A DNA stretch of 44,651 nt from Chloroflexi bacterium HGW-Chloroflexi-10 (GTDB lineage Bacteria > Chloroflexota > Anaerolineae > Anaerolineales > Anaerolineaceae): NCBI GenBank assembly GCA_002840755.1, contig PHBZ01000015.1, positions 64,001 through 108,651 of the forward strand, written 5' to 3'. How positions within the stretch are numbered: position 1 is the stretch's first letter; each line of letters starts with the position of its first letter. Below the pieces are notes generated by a model. It was given only the letters and a program-made list of their open reading frames with translations, ran no database searches and was not told where the DNA came from. A program made the translations under genes and the position numbers. Positions 7,895-14,869 of the stretch are shown here, piece by piece.

Positions 7895-8078
7895 GGCTAA
7901 CGATTTGCATTACCGGAAAAGTCGGGACGAGAAACGCCGCTTTGTCTGAACTGGATTGAGCCACGCAACCTGCCTGAAAACGCGGCGAGTTTTACCCGTC
8001 GGTGCACCTTATCGAGATGGTAAACCATCATTTTTCCCTATAGGAATTGTAACATGTCCTAAGAACGCCGTGTTGGGC
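7895..8078 (-). other. attC site of the PAS cassette, with a ~55-bp insertion
   Basis: The site runs from GGCTAAC (7895-7901) to GTTGGGC (8072-8078). It shares CAACCTGCCTGAAAACGCGG with the site at 2747, where the match is exact. At 184 bp it is about 55 bp longer than its relatives. The extra part (about 8009-8065) contains the hairpin GATGG-TAAA-CCATC (8016-8029) followed by ATTTTT, which resembles a small terminator on the + strand. Confidence 0.65.
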
Positions 8079-8124
8079 GGCTTGCAGCTACCGTATTACT
8101 GCACTGTTAAGGCGATTGGGCGTC

Positions 8125-8589
8125 CTATTTTTCTTCGTCTAGAAGCCGACGTTCCCCATGCAATTTTTGTATTTCCGTGACATCTTGTGTAACTTCCATT
8201 GTTCCATAGAATTTTCCTTGCGTATCGCGAACTGCAAAGTATCTGATATGGATTATCTGGCTATCTTGGTCTTGAGGTTTCGTCCGGATCCAAAATTCAG
8301 CCGTGTCTCTTGTTCCAGCACGGAAATCTTCTAATATTTTAAATACGATTTGAACACTATCCGGATGATGGCAGTTCAATACATTTCGCCCAATGATATC
8401 AGGTGTTCGCTCGAATATTCGGTTCTTTCCGCCAGAATAAAATCGCACATCGTTGCCCTCATCCACAAAGGTCACATCAACCGGAAGATGTGTAAATATC
8501 AAAGCAATTTGCTCCAGTGTCATGGAACCCACTTGGAGTGGTATTTGTTTCTCATCACTGGCGTTGTTTGAATTTTGAAATTCTGACAT
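8125..8589 (-). CDS. PAS domain protein, cassette gene
   Basis: The 154-residue protein starts MSEFQNSNNAS and has one PAS domain of the DUF438-associated type: LEQIALIFTHLPVDVTFVDE, NRIFERTPDIIGRNVLNCHH, VFKILEDFRAG and a final GTMEVTQDVTEIQKL. No output domain follows, so it is a stand-alone sensor that must pass its signal by binding a partner. HHPDSV after the PAS helix is typical of the family. The start at 8589 has GGAGGACATTC before it; the upstream in-frame ATG at 8625 has none. It is the neighbour of the GGDEF cassette. Confidence 0.85.
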   Translation of the reverse strand: MSEFQNSNNASDEKQIPLQVGSMTLEQIALIFTHLPVDVTFVDEGNDVRFYSGGKNRIFERTPDIIGRNVLNCHHPDSVQIVFKILEDFRAGTRDTAEFWIRTKPQDQDSQIIHIRYFAVRDTQGKFYGTMEVTQDVTEIQKLHGERRLLDEEK

Positions 8590-8819
8590 GAATGTCCTCC
8601 AATTTTGATCAAGATAGATAGGCAAGATGATTCCGCCAAATTTGTGGATCCAAACTTATTCAATTACATTTTATCTTATCATGGTTTTCGATTGGGGGGC
8701 ACACATCTGGCGGTCAGCGCGAAATAAATTACCTCTGATGAACGGGGTTGTAAATTGTATGAAGTGCTTTGATTTCAGGAGACTGGGATCGATGAAATCT
8801 ACCACCTCCATAGGCATCC
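8590..8819. other. 230-bp 5' region of the PAS gene, no gene seen
   Basis: An AT-rich stretch upstream of the PAS gene on the minus strand, ending at the core site at 8820. Short open frames exist on both strands but have no ribosome site or recognisable product. It may hold the promoter of the PAS gene. Confidence 0.3.
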
Positions 8820-9019
8820 ACCTAACGGCAAGCGTTACCAGTAAGGACGGAACCTAGCCGACAAAGCCACCAGATGCCCGCGGAAGCGGCAAAGTCTTAC
8901 ACACTCAACATATCCGGCCAAAGCCAATGAAAACAAACGTTGACGAAAAACCGTGAGGACAAAACGGTCTCAAAACCTTTCTGACCAAAGAAACAAATGG
9001 AAAGGTATATACGTTATTG
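8820..9019 (-). other. degenerate attC site of the small membrane protein cassette
   Basis: ACCTAAC (8820-8826) followed by GGCAAGCGTTACC is a typical R'/L' start, identical in plan to the site at 2747. The inner element is only ATGAAAACAAACG (about 8928-8940), and no perfect GTTRRRY end is present; GTTGACG at 8939-8945 or GTTATTG at 9013-9019 may be its remains. I take it as a decayed site. Confidence 0.45.
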
Positions 9020-9026
9020 AGTTGCA

Positions 9027-9236
9027 TCAGGATTGGGGACGACTTAATTGGATCCATTTGCGAGCTGCAACTACCGCAACCACAATCAGGTAAATTGCCA
9101 AGACAATTGCGAGTAAATTCTTGCCGAGTGTAAGAACAACAACTGCGAGTATAAAATTAACGATCGCTGCAAACCCTGCGGCAATTCGCTTTCGAAGATT
9201 ATCTTCTTGTTTGAGATGAAATGGTTTCTTGTTCAT
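9027..9236 (-). CDS. small membrane protein, cassette gene, function unknown
   Basis: A 69-residue protein starting MNKKPFHLKQEDNLRKR. It has a basic, polar N-terminus and two hydrophobic stretches (about residues 20-35 and 40-57) separated by GKN, probably a helical hairpin in the membrane, then a basic tail. No family is recognised. The in-frame ATG at 9272 lies inside the attC core, so the internal ATG at 9236 is preferred. It sits between a decayed attC (8820) and a good one (9267), a normal cassette position. Confidence 0.5.
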   Translation of the reverse strand: MNKKPFHLKQEDNLRKRIAAGFAAIVNFILAVVVLTLGKNLLAIVLAIYLIVVAVVAARKWIQLSRPQS

Positions 9237-9266
9237 GTCATTCCAGATTCTGATCTTAAGGCAGCC

Positions 9267-9393
9267 ACCCAACGGTTTGCGTTACTTGCTGGCGGGAAAG
9301 ACAAGGTAACGTCATTTTAAAGGAACTGGCTGAAGCTACAGAAAGTGCTTGAAAACGCGGCGCGTACCCGCCGTCAGCAGCAGCATGTTGCTA
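9267..9393 (-). other. attC site of the alpha/beta hydrolase cassette
   Basis: A 127-bp site from ACCCAAC (9267-9273) to GTTGCTA (9387-9393), with the common GGTTTGCGTTAC and GCTTGAAAACGCGGCGCG elements. The stop codon of the hydrolase gene (9391-9393) lies inside the right core site, so gene and attC are fused with no spacer. Confidence 0.75.
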
Positions 9394-10164
9394 GGATTGA
9401 GTAAAAGCCAGTATCGAAGCGAAAACTTCATCAATCCCCTCGAAAACTTGCTCATGGTTTGAACCTTCAATGACATGAAGTTGAACTTTGGAGCCCATTA
9501 GGGACTGTTTGTATTTCATGACACTGTCCATCACGGGTTGGTCTTCTGCACCGGCAAGCCATAGCACAGGGCACAGAAAATCGGCAGGTTCAATGATGGG
9601 CCATTCGATCATAGCCCGCCCCCAGGCCATCATCACCGGAATGTTAAAATTATGCAGAAACTCCTGGTCATCTTGTGAAAGTGAGTCGAGATTGAGGGTT
9701 CCATCGTTTTTAGCCCGCAAGATCGGGGACCAGCGATCACAAAAACCTTCAATCTCTTTACGCAACTCATCCGGTACGCTCCGCCCCAGCGGGGTACTCA
9801 TCAGGGTGAGTTTGGAAACCCGTTCAGTTTGGGTGGCTAAATAGCGACCAATCTTGCCTCCATATGAAAATCCCCAGATGACGAAACCTTCCACCCCGCA
9901 TGCATCCGCCACTGACAGAAGATCTTGCCCCATTTTATCTATCGTGTAATCTGTTGGATCTATGGGTAGGTCACTTTCGCCATGACCGCGCAGGTCCGGC
10001 GTAATGACAGTGAAGTCTTTTTGGAGGCGGCTGACATAGCCAACATCATGCCAACACTGCCGGTTGCTTCCTCCGCCATGGATGAGCATAATTGCTGGTC
10101 CGGTACCCCTACGATCATATGCAATCCGAACATTGTCTGGCGAGTTTGCGAATAGTGTGTCCAC
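9391..10164 (-). CDS. alpha/beta-fold hydrolase, cassette gene
   Basis: The 257-residue protein is a complete single-domain alpha/beta hydrolase. It has an oxyanion HGGGSNRQCW loop (about residue 30), DLRGHGESD, the nucleophile elbow GFSYGG (Ser near residue 99), an acid in LAGAEDQPV (about 208) and the catalytic His in EGSNHEQVF (about 238). The substrate is not deducible; close families include haloalkane, ester and lactone hydrolases. The start is GTG at 10164 with GGGAGA six bases before it. It is the cassette nearest the truncated integrase, so it would be the most recently inserted and the closest to the Pc promoter in a working integron. Confidence 0.85.
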   Translation of the reverse strand: MDTLFANSPDNVRIAYDRRGTGPAIMLIHGGGSNRQCWHDVGYVSRLQKDFTVITPDLRGHGESDLPIDPTDYTIDKMGQDLLSVADACGVEGFVIWGFSYGGKIGRYLATQTERVSKLTLMSTPLGRSVPDELRKEIEGFCDRWSPILRAKNDGTLNLDSLSQDDQEFLHNFNIPVMMAWGRAMIEWPIIEPADFLCPVLWLAGAEDQPVMDSVMKYKQSLMGSKVQLHVIEGSNHEQVFEGIDEVFASILAFTQS

Positions 10165-10245
10165 AGTTATCTCCCACGTTGAAGCAAAATGCGAGTCAAA
10201 GATAAAAGCACGCTAACTTCAATTATTATATATTACATGAAAGAA
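10165..10245 (-). other. possible attI/Pc region next to the truncated integrase
   Basis: This 81-bp gap separates the first cassette gene (minus strand) from the intI start (plus strand), where integrons carry attI and the cassette promoter. CGCTAAC at 10211-10217 (GTTAGCG on the minus strand) resembles a core site. The right half (from 10216) is repeated at 1671-1699. I cannot define the attI limits. Confidence 0.35.
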
Positions 10246-10401
10246 ATGGGAGTACAGCTGCCCCAACCAACCCAGGGCAAAAAACTCCTTGAACAAATAC
10301 GCGACCAGATACGCGCCAGACCATATTCATGCCGTACAGAAAAAACTTATCTTCACTGGATGTGTGTATCGGCTGAGATTTTTTCCACTACCAACCTCTA
10401 G
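10246..10401 (+). pseudogene. intI: truncated integron integrase (intI) N-terminus
   Basis: The frame reads MGVQLPQPTQGKKLLEQIRD and then ARPYSCRTEKTYLHWM. It closely follows the start of IntI proteins, which have a [KQ]LL[DE]Q[VI]R-x-R-I-R segment, then HYSxRTExTYxHWI. This is the N-terminal core-binding region of an integron tyrosine recombinase. Similarity ends near 10371, after about 42 codons of an expected ~320, and the frame stops at 10399-10401. The catalytic domain with Arg, His and Tyr is absent. The gene points away from the minus-strand cassettes, as intI does in integrons. The AbrB-ABC operon lies directly after the breakpoint. Confidence 0.8.
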
Positions 10402-10473
10402 AGATTCGAGACAGAAATTTCGAGTTCCTGTGCCAAGCTGAATTGGATGCAAAGTCGTCTCACAATTGGAGGG

Positions 10474-10518
10474 TTGACAAATCCAAAAATATGGTAAGAT
10501 TAATCTTGTAAATCTTAC
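10474..10518 (+). promoter_or_regulatory. promoter and operator-like inverted repeat of the abrB-ABC operon
   Basis: TTGACA at 10474-10479 is a perfect -35 box. Possible -10 boxes are TAAGAT (10495-10500) or AGATTA (10497-10502). GTAAGATT (10494-10501) and AATCTTAC (10511-10518) form a perfect 8-bp inverted repeat with a 9-base gap overlapping the -10 region. This is a likely operator, perhaps for the AbrB-like product itself. Confidence 0.6.
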
Positions 10519-10539
10519 TTTTCTTACGAGGTAAACCAA

Positions 10540-10806
10540 ATGCCTGAACATCCCGAAAGTAAACGTTTTTACGGTGCGGTCACCGTCAGTGAACGCGGGC
10601 AGATTGTGATCCCCGCTAATGCGCGCCGCGATTTCAATATCCAGGTAGGTGATAAGTTGATCGTATTAGGTGACCTGGAGCAGGGTCTCGCGATGATCAA
10701 AGCATCAGCACTGCTGGATAAGAACCCCGAATTTTTCCAGTTCTTGTTGGGCCGCCCTCCGCACGAAGCATCAGATGAATCTCCCCACCCCCCAGAGGAA
10801 GGATAA
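10540..10806 (+). CDS. AbrB/MazE/SpoVT family DNA-binding protein
   Basis: The 88-residue protein has one swapped-hairpin AbrB domain (about residues 12-55: FYGAVTVSERGQIVIPANAR, then DFNIQVGDKLIVLGDLEQG) and a proline-rich acidic tail. Such proteins bind DNA as dimers. GAGG lies eight bases before the ATG. It is the first gene of an operon with the ABC exporter genes, and a perfect inverted repeat overlaps its promoter. This suggests autoregulation, an inference from position alone. A MazE-like antitoxin role is unlikely because no toxin gene follows. Confidence 0.85.
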   Translation: MPEHPESKRFYGAVTVSERGQIVIPANARRDFNIQVGDKLIVLGDLEQGLAMIKASALLDKNPEFFQFLLGRPPHEASDESPHPPEEG

Positions 10807-10814
10807 CAGCCAAT

Positions 10815-11657
10815 ATGGACGCTTTATCAGTAAGTCATTTAGAAAAATGCTATCCAACTTTTCAACTGCGTGATGTATCGTTTCGTGTGCAGCCCGGGCG
10901 CATTATGGGCTTTATCGGGCGCAATGGAGCCGGTAAGACCACCACCATGAAATCGATCCTCAATCTGGTGCATCCGGATCGCGGAACGATCCAGTTCTTT
11001 GGCCTGGATATGCCAGCCCACGAGTTTGAGATCAAACAACGTATTGCCTGCATCTTTGGCGCCGCCAATTATTACACGCAAAGTCCGTTGAAGGTGATCG
11101 CCGATGTGTACCGCCGTTTTTATCCCTCCTGGGATGACGCGCTGTACCGCACCTACCTGCAGCGCTTTACACTGGACCCCAACAAAAAGCTCAAGCAACT
11201 CTCACAGGGTATGAGTATTAAGTTTGCGCTGGCCCTGGCTCTGTCACACCACGCCGAACTGCTGATTCTCGATGAGCCAACCAGTGGTCTGGATCCGGTG
11301 TCGCGCGATGAGCTGCTGCACATCTTTGAAGATATTGTCGACCGTGAAGGCGCCAGCATCTTTTTCTCCACGCACATTACTTCCGATCTAGACAAGAACG
11401 CCGATGATATTACGTACATCAAAAACGGCGAAATCATCGCCAGTGAGGAAAAAGATTCCTTTTTGAAATCCTACCGTAAGGTGGAAGGCTGCGTGGCGGA
11501 CCTGCCCCCTGATTTAAAAGATAAGATGATCGGCTTTCACGACCGTAAAGGCGCGTTCAGTGGGCTATTACGCGAGGCCGACGCGCATGGGGTCAGCGGG
11601 CTGAATTTTGCGCCGGCGGATCTCGAAACCATCATGGTATGCATCGAAAGGGGTTAA
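10815..11657 (+). CDS. ABC transporter ATP-binding protein (BcrA-like)
   Basis: The 280-residue protein has a complete ABC ATPase domain: Walker A GRNGAGKTTT (about residue 34), an LSQGM signature, Walker B LLILDEPTSGLDP and the switch STHITSDLD. A C-terminal extension of about 70 residues is typical of the BcrA/CcmA-type exporters that partner ABC-2 permeases. It starts eight bases after the AbrB gene and three bases before the permease gene. The exported substrate is unknown; peptides or antibiotics are usual for this group. Confidence 0.9.
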   Translation: MDALSVSHLEKCYPTFQLRDVSFRVQPGRIMGFIGRNGAGKTTTMKSILNLVHPDRGTIQFFGLDMPAHEFEIKQRIACIFGAANYYTQSPLKVIADVYRRFYPSWDDALYRTYLQRFTLDPNKKLKQLSQGMSIKFALALALSHHAELLILDEPTSGLDPVSRDELLHIFEDIVDREGASIFFSTHITSDLDKNADDITYIKNGEIIASEEKDSFLKSYRKVEGCVADLPPDLKDKMIGFHDRKGAFSGLLREADAHGVSGLNFAPADLETIMVCIERG

Positions 11658-11660
11658 GAT

Positions 11661-12302
11661 ATGAAAAATCTAGTGTATAAAGAGTGGAGACTGGCCATCC
11701 ACCCCACCGGTTACATTTTTTTGCTAATGGGGGCGATGCTGCTGATTCCCCATTACCCATATTACGTGGCATTCTTTTACCAGACACTGGGTATCTTCTT
11801 TATATTTATGAGTGGCAATACCAACAACGATGTATTCTTCACCACCCTGCTACCTGTGCGCAAACGCGATGTTGTTAAAGCCCGCCTGAGTACAGTGATC
11901 GGATTGGAGTTGTTTCAGATCATCGTCGCCATGCCATTCGCGATCCTACGAGGTAAAATCGCACCGGCGGAGAATATGGCTGGTATGGACGCTAATCTGG
12001 CGCTGTTTGGGCTGGTTTTTATCATGTTCGGCGTGTTCAACGTTGTGTTCTTACCGATGTTCTACCGCACCGCCTATAAAACCGGCACACCGTTCATGCT
12101 GGCCACTTCTGTCATGACGACTGTGGTCCTAGCAGCCGAACTGGTCATTCAATTCACGCCCTCGTTAAAGCAGGCGCTTGATACCAGTACCTACACATCA
12201 ATGCAAATGATCGTGCTGATCGTTGGGATGCTGATCTTTGCCTTTCTCAACTTGGCAGCGTATCGCCTGTCTGCCAATGCTTTTGAGAGGTTGGATTTGT
12301 AG
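11661..12302 (+). CDS. ABC-2 type permease
   Basis: The 213-residue protein starts MKNLVYKEWRLAIHPTGYIF and has six hydrophobic segments, matching the ABC2_membrane_5 type. The N-terminal K-E-W/x motif, NDVFFTTLLPVRKRDVVKAR and the final EPE-free hydrophobic hairpin are characteristic. It should form the membrane channel for the ATPase encoded just upstream (gap of three bases). It is the last gene of the AbrB operon and is followed by a strong terminator. Confidence 0.85.
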   Translation: MKNLVYKEWRLAIHPTGYIFLLMGAMLLIPHYPYYVAFFYQTLGIFFIFMSGNTNNDVFFTTLLPVRKRDVVKARLSTVIGLELFQIIVAMPFAILRGKIAPAENMAGMDANLALFGLVFIMFGVFNVVFLPMFYRTAYKTGTPFMLATSVMTTVVLAAELVIQFTPSLKQALDTSTYTSMQMIVLIVGMLIFAFLNLAAYRLSANAFERLDL

Positions 12303-12334
12303 GTGGTGTACGGTTAATTATTTGTAAAGCAACT

Positions 12335-12363
12335 AAAAAGCGCCCACCTGGTGGGCGTTTTTA
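12335..12363 (+). terminator. Rho-independent terminator of the ABC operon
   Basis: CGCCCAC (12341-12347), loop CTG, and GTGGGCG (12351-12357) form a GC-rich hairpin flanked by AAAA on the left and TTTTT on the right. It lies 32 bases after the permease stop. Confidence 0.9.
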
Positions 12364-12389
12364 CTTTTTTGGGTGTCCGGCGGTGAAGT

Positions 12390-12423
12390 TTTTATCCCAT
12401 TGCCGGGCGGAATTTATACCCAT
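12390..12423 (-). pseudogene. duplicated 3' end of the DUF35 gene
   Basis: Read on the minus strand, this stretch encodes YGYKFRPAMG and a stop, the same last ten residues as the intact DUF35 gene ending at 14918. The 27-base block TTATCCCATTGCCGGGCGGA and its following bases are identical, with two synonymous changes further in; upstream codons do not match. With the intact copy it brackets the 2.5-kb cassette segment between them. Confidence 0.75.
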
Positions 12424-12462
12424 ACATACGACTCGGTCCGCACAACGGATGAGAGAGTATGG

Positions 12463-12523
12463 ATTTAACGCCCGAATTAAGCCGCGCCGCGAAGCGGCAC
12501 CGGCTTGAATGAGTTGTTTAGGC
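12463..12523 (-). other. attC site of the methyltransferase cassette, aadA type
   Basis: A 61-bp site from ATTTAAC (12463-12469) to GTTTAGGC (12516-12523). On the minus strand the interior reads TTCAAGCCGGTGCCGCTTCG then CGGCGCGGCTTAATTC, which follows the short attC found with aadA cassettes of clinical and proteobacterial integrons nearly base for base (comparison from memory). The hairpin GCCGCGCCGC/GCGGCACCGGC is intact, with unpaired bases between arms. Confidence 0.8.
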
Positions 12524-12556
12524 ATGATTGGATTGAGTCGCCCGGTAATCCCCTCA

Positions 12557-13303
12557 TCACCGTGGAATGAGCGCGAACACACCCCAGCCCAGGTATTCAC
12601 GCGTGTAAGCGGCGTAGCGCTTCGGTTCCGAGGTCAGTTTGGCTCGAACATCTTTCGCGAACTCGTCGTTGGGATTGGCTTCAAGCCATCGGCGCATGGT
12701 GAGCCATTTGGCCGCCTCGTATCTGTCCCAGTCGTCCTGGTCAGCCAGAACCATTTCAACGACGTCGTAGCCAAGATGGTCGAAAGACGCGAGAAGTTCT
12801 GGAAGCATGAGAAAGTCGGAGATCGAGTTGGCAAGACATCCCTTGGCAACATCTTCCGTCGGCGGTAACTGCCGCCAGTACGGTTCGCCTATGAGTATGA
12901 TCCCTCCAGTGCTCAGGCTCCGCGCCAGAAGCTCGATAGTGCCTGCTACTCCCCCGGCGATCCAAGTGGCACCGACACAGGCTGCCACACTGACCTTTTC
13001 ATCAGAGACATAGCCAGCAGCATCGCCATGGATGAACTTGACTTGAACGGCAACGCCGAGTTCTTCAGCACGGAGTTTCGCTTGTTCGGTGAACAGCTGG
13101 CTCATGTCGATGCCGGTGCCGATGATGCCGTGATCGCGTGCCCAGGTGCACAGCATTTCCCCCGAACCGCTGCCGAGGTCGAGCACTCGGGATCCCGATT
13201 CCAGACGGAGCGCCGCGCCGAGAGTGGCGAGCTTTTCGGTTGTGATCGGGTTGTGGATGCGGTGAGCACTCTCAGTGATGTTGAAGATTCGTGGAATATC
13301 CAT
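12557..13303 (-). CDS. SAM-dependent methyltransferase, cassette gene
   Basis: The 248-residue class I methyltransferase has motif I VLDLGSGSGEML (about residues 40-51), an acidic ribose ligand in TGIDMS (63-68), a FIHGDAAG adenine loop (about 90) and a late GGIILIGEPYWR strand. The acceptor is unknown; similar proteins are annotated as UbiE/small-molecule methylases. AAAGGAG precedes the ATG. It is clearly richer in GC than the AT-rich CPBP cassette beside it, in line with separate origins. It is flanked by attC sites of two types (12463 and 13345). Confidence 0.85.
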   Translation of the reverse strand: MDIPRIFNITESAHRIHNPITTEKLATLGAALRLESGSRVLDLGSGSGEMLCTWARDHGIIGTGIDMSQLFTEQAKLRAEELGVAVQVKFIHGDAAGYVSDEKVSVAACVGATWIAGGVAGTIELLARSLSTGGIILIGEPYWRQLPPTEDVAKGCLANSISDFLMLPELLASFDHLGYDVVEMVLADQDDWDRYEAAKWLTMRRWLEANPNDEFAKDVRAKLTSEPKRYAAYTREYLGWGVFALIPR

Positions 13304-13344
13304 TGCAGAAAATCTCCTTTCGGGTGTGAATAGATTCAGTCACT

Positions 13345-13487
13345 GTCTAACGGTTTGCGTTACCTGCGTAGGGGTGGGCGTGGATAATGCTTGAGATGTA
13401 GGAAAAACTCGAAGCCATGCGTGCGCGAAATGCTTGTAAATCGCGCACGCAAAGCGTCCCACACGTCGGATGCACGCTTTGTTCGGC
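13345..13487 (-). other. attC site of the CPBP cassette (second array)
   Basis: A 143-bp site from GTCTAAC (13345-13351) to GTTCGGC (13481-13487). It has the GGTTTGCGTTACC L' element of the main array and inner arms GCGTGCGCGAAATG and CGCGCACGC that pair with one another. So this site belongs to the main local attC family, unlike its neighbour at 12463. Confidence 0.75.
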
Positions 13488-13538
13488 GGCTTTATACACG
13501 TCAAGTTTGTTTGCTAAAAAGAACGCGGCACGCATTTG

Positions 13539-14387
13539 TTAATTTGTTTTTGTTGGAGTGAGTGTTTTCGGACTCAGACTCAATCTTGACACAACAAGCG
13601 CGAACAAAGCAAACAAAATAAATCCAATCAACATGATGGATTGCATTTGTGGCTGGAAGCTAAAAAAACCACTTGTGGCACTCATTGAAAAATGGAAGAT
13701 AATCGCGGTTAGGGTACTTTTTTCTGTGTGATTGAATATCCACGTCATTATGATGGATATAGACAACAAACTGATTGCCCAAAGCCAAAAACTAAGAGAA
13801 AACGGCGGATAAGTAGCTGCAAAGCCACTATCCTTTGTTAGAAATAAAGGGATATGCCAAGTAACCCAAAAGAAACCAACAATCAGACTTGATTGCATAC
13901 CCGAATATTTTGTCTGCAAACTTTCCAGTCCATAACCGCGCCAACCAATCTCCTCAGGAAGCGGTCCAAAAAGTAGTGTTGAAACCAAGAAAAAGATGAA
14001 CATAAGTGGATTCTGGATCAACAACCACATCGGCTGCCATTGTGTATACTCATTGGAAAGGAACAGCGAAACCAAAACAGAAAATATGGCAATGAGAGGG
14101 GGAACAAAAAGTGAAACGAAGAACCAACGTACAGGCACACGCTTAAAATCAATGACTCGTCGCCAAAATTCGCGTTTGTCATCTTTCTGTTGAGTGGTGT
14201 GGACAAGATATATTGCAGAAAGAACTGGTCCCAATCCGCCAATACTATATAGAATTATTCCTGGCATGGTGTTAAAGACAAGTTTCAAAAATATAATTGG
14301 GATCCAAAATAACCAAGACCAACCAAGTGCGATTATAAAAAACAACCATTTTCGCCATTGGCGTTTTTGGAGATTTTTATTTTCCAT
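13539..14387 (-). CDS. CPBP family intramembrane protease, cassette gene
   Basis: A 282-residue polytopic membrane protein with the CPBP motifs EEIGWRGYGLE (about residue 148), TWHIPLF and IIFHFSMSATSG, giving both glutamates and the three histidines of the presumed active site. AAAAGGAG lies just before the ATG. It is AT-rich compared with the methyltransferase cassette next to it. This is the third CPBP gene on an integron cassette within 15 kb. Confidence 0.85.
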   Translation of the reverse strand: MENKNLQKRQWRKWLFFIIALGWSWLFWIPIIFLKLVFNTMPGIILYSIGGLGPVLSAIYLVHTTQQKDDKREFWRRVIDFKRVPVRWFFVSLFVPPLIAIFSVLVSLFLSNEYTQWQPMWLLIQNPLMFIFFLVSTLLFGPLPEEIGWRGYGLESLQTKYSGMQSSLIVGFFWVTWHIPLFLTKDSGFAATYPPFSLSFWLWAISLLSISIIMTWIFNHTEKSTLTAIIFHFSMSATSGFFSFQPQMQSIMLIGFILFALFALVVSRLSLSPKTLTPTKTN

Positions 14388-14445
14388 ATGGGAAATTCTC
14401 CTTTTGGAGATTGTCGATTGTTTCTGTGCTCATATTTGACGTGCC

Positions 14446-14502
14446 GCCGAACGAATTAAGGATTGATGTCCTTCGTTCCTCAGGACCATGTCCGAGTTGA
14501 AC
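14446..14502 (-). other. short attC site (57 bp)
   Basis: GCCGAAC (14446-14452) and GTTGAAC (14496-14502) both fit the core consensus. Between them GTCCT and AGGAC arms (14469-14488) form a hairpin with a bulged base, and GAATTAAGG follows the left core as in many short attC sites. The adjoining frame at 14502-14855 ends within the right core. Confidence 0.5.
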
Positions 14503-14655
14503 TAAGCCGTTTTGGAAAGCATACCTGCTATTTGGAATTTAAGACATACCACTAACTTTAGGCCCTTTTTTATCAAGCAGTTATACGCGAATTGTACAAT
14601 CAAAAAGTCAACAAATGCAAGCCAGAAATGAGACAAAAAGTTCCTAGGGTGAGTC
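14499..14655 (-). repeat. dispersed repeat, copy B (paired with 6688-6846)
   Basis: This is the second copy of the roughly 150-bp repeat, with the same relation to a cassette core site. The two copies differ by scattered substitutions and small gaps, which suggests an old duplication or two imports of a common element. Confidence 0.7.
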
Positions 14656-14855
14656 AGATTTGGAAATATTTGAATTGAAATCTGGGTGCAAGATTGAAAT
14701 TTGGCATCCAACGAAAAAACAAACGCAGAACAATTTCTGAGGTTCATGGAGAGCAACGTCCAACAGGTTGAAAGGTACGCTGGAAGAGCTTCGGTCGTCC
14801 ACAACTCAAGCAACATGATATTTGTCTCCAACCACCTATTGAATATATTGATCAA
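14502..14855 (-). CDS. doubtful 117-codon open frame, no known family
   Basis: The frame starts ATG at 14855 and ends in the core of the attC at 14446-14502, a position seen for the hydrolase cassette. However, it has no ribosome site, its product matches nothing that I know, and in repeat copy A the same frame is broken. I think it is more likely non-coding cassette sequence than a gene. Confidence 0.2.
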   Translation of the reverse strand: MINIFNRWLETNIMLLELWTTEALPAYLSTCWTLLSMNLRNCSAFVFSLDAKFQSCTQISIQIFPNLTHPRNFLSHFWLAFVDFLIVQFAYNCLIKKGLKLVVCLKFQIAGMLSKTA

Positions 14856-14869
14856 TACAGGGTAAACAA

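Noticed and set aside
7956..8180. 74-codon + strand frame covering most of the attC at 7895
   Set aside because: It is made of attC arms, and similar frames arise from the same arms in the site at 2747 (2778-2960). They reflect shared attC sequence, not a protein family.
8627..8857. Open frame of 76 codons on the + strand before the degenerate attC
   Set aside because: No ribosome site, no known family, opposite to the cassette direction, and it runs into an attC core.
10540..10806. Antitoxin of a toxin-antitoxin pair
   Set aside because: The AbrB-type protein is followed by ABC transporter genes in one operon and no PIN or MazF-like toxin is seen.
12361..12600. 79-codon open frame on the minus strand overlapping the 12463 attC
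   Set aside because: It runs across the attC and the 3' end of the methyltransferase gene in another frame, has no ribosome site and reads through the attC arms, so I take it as chance.
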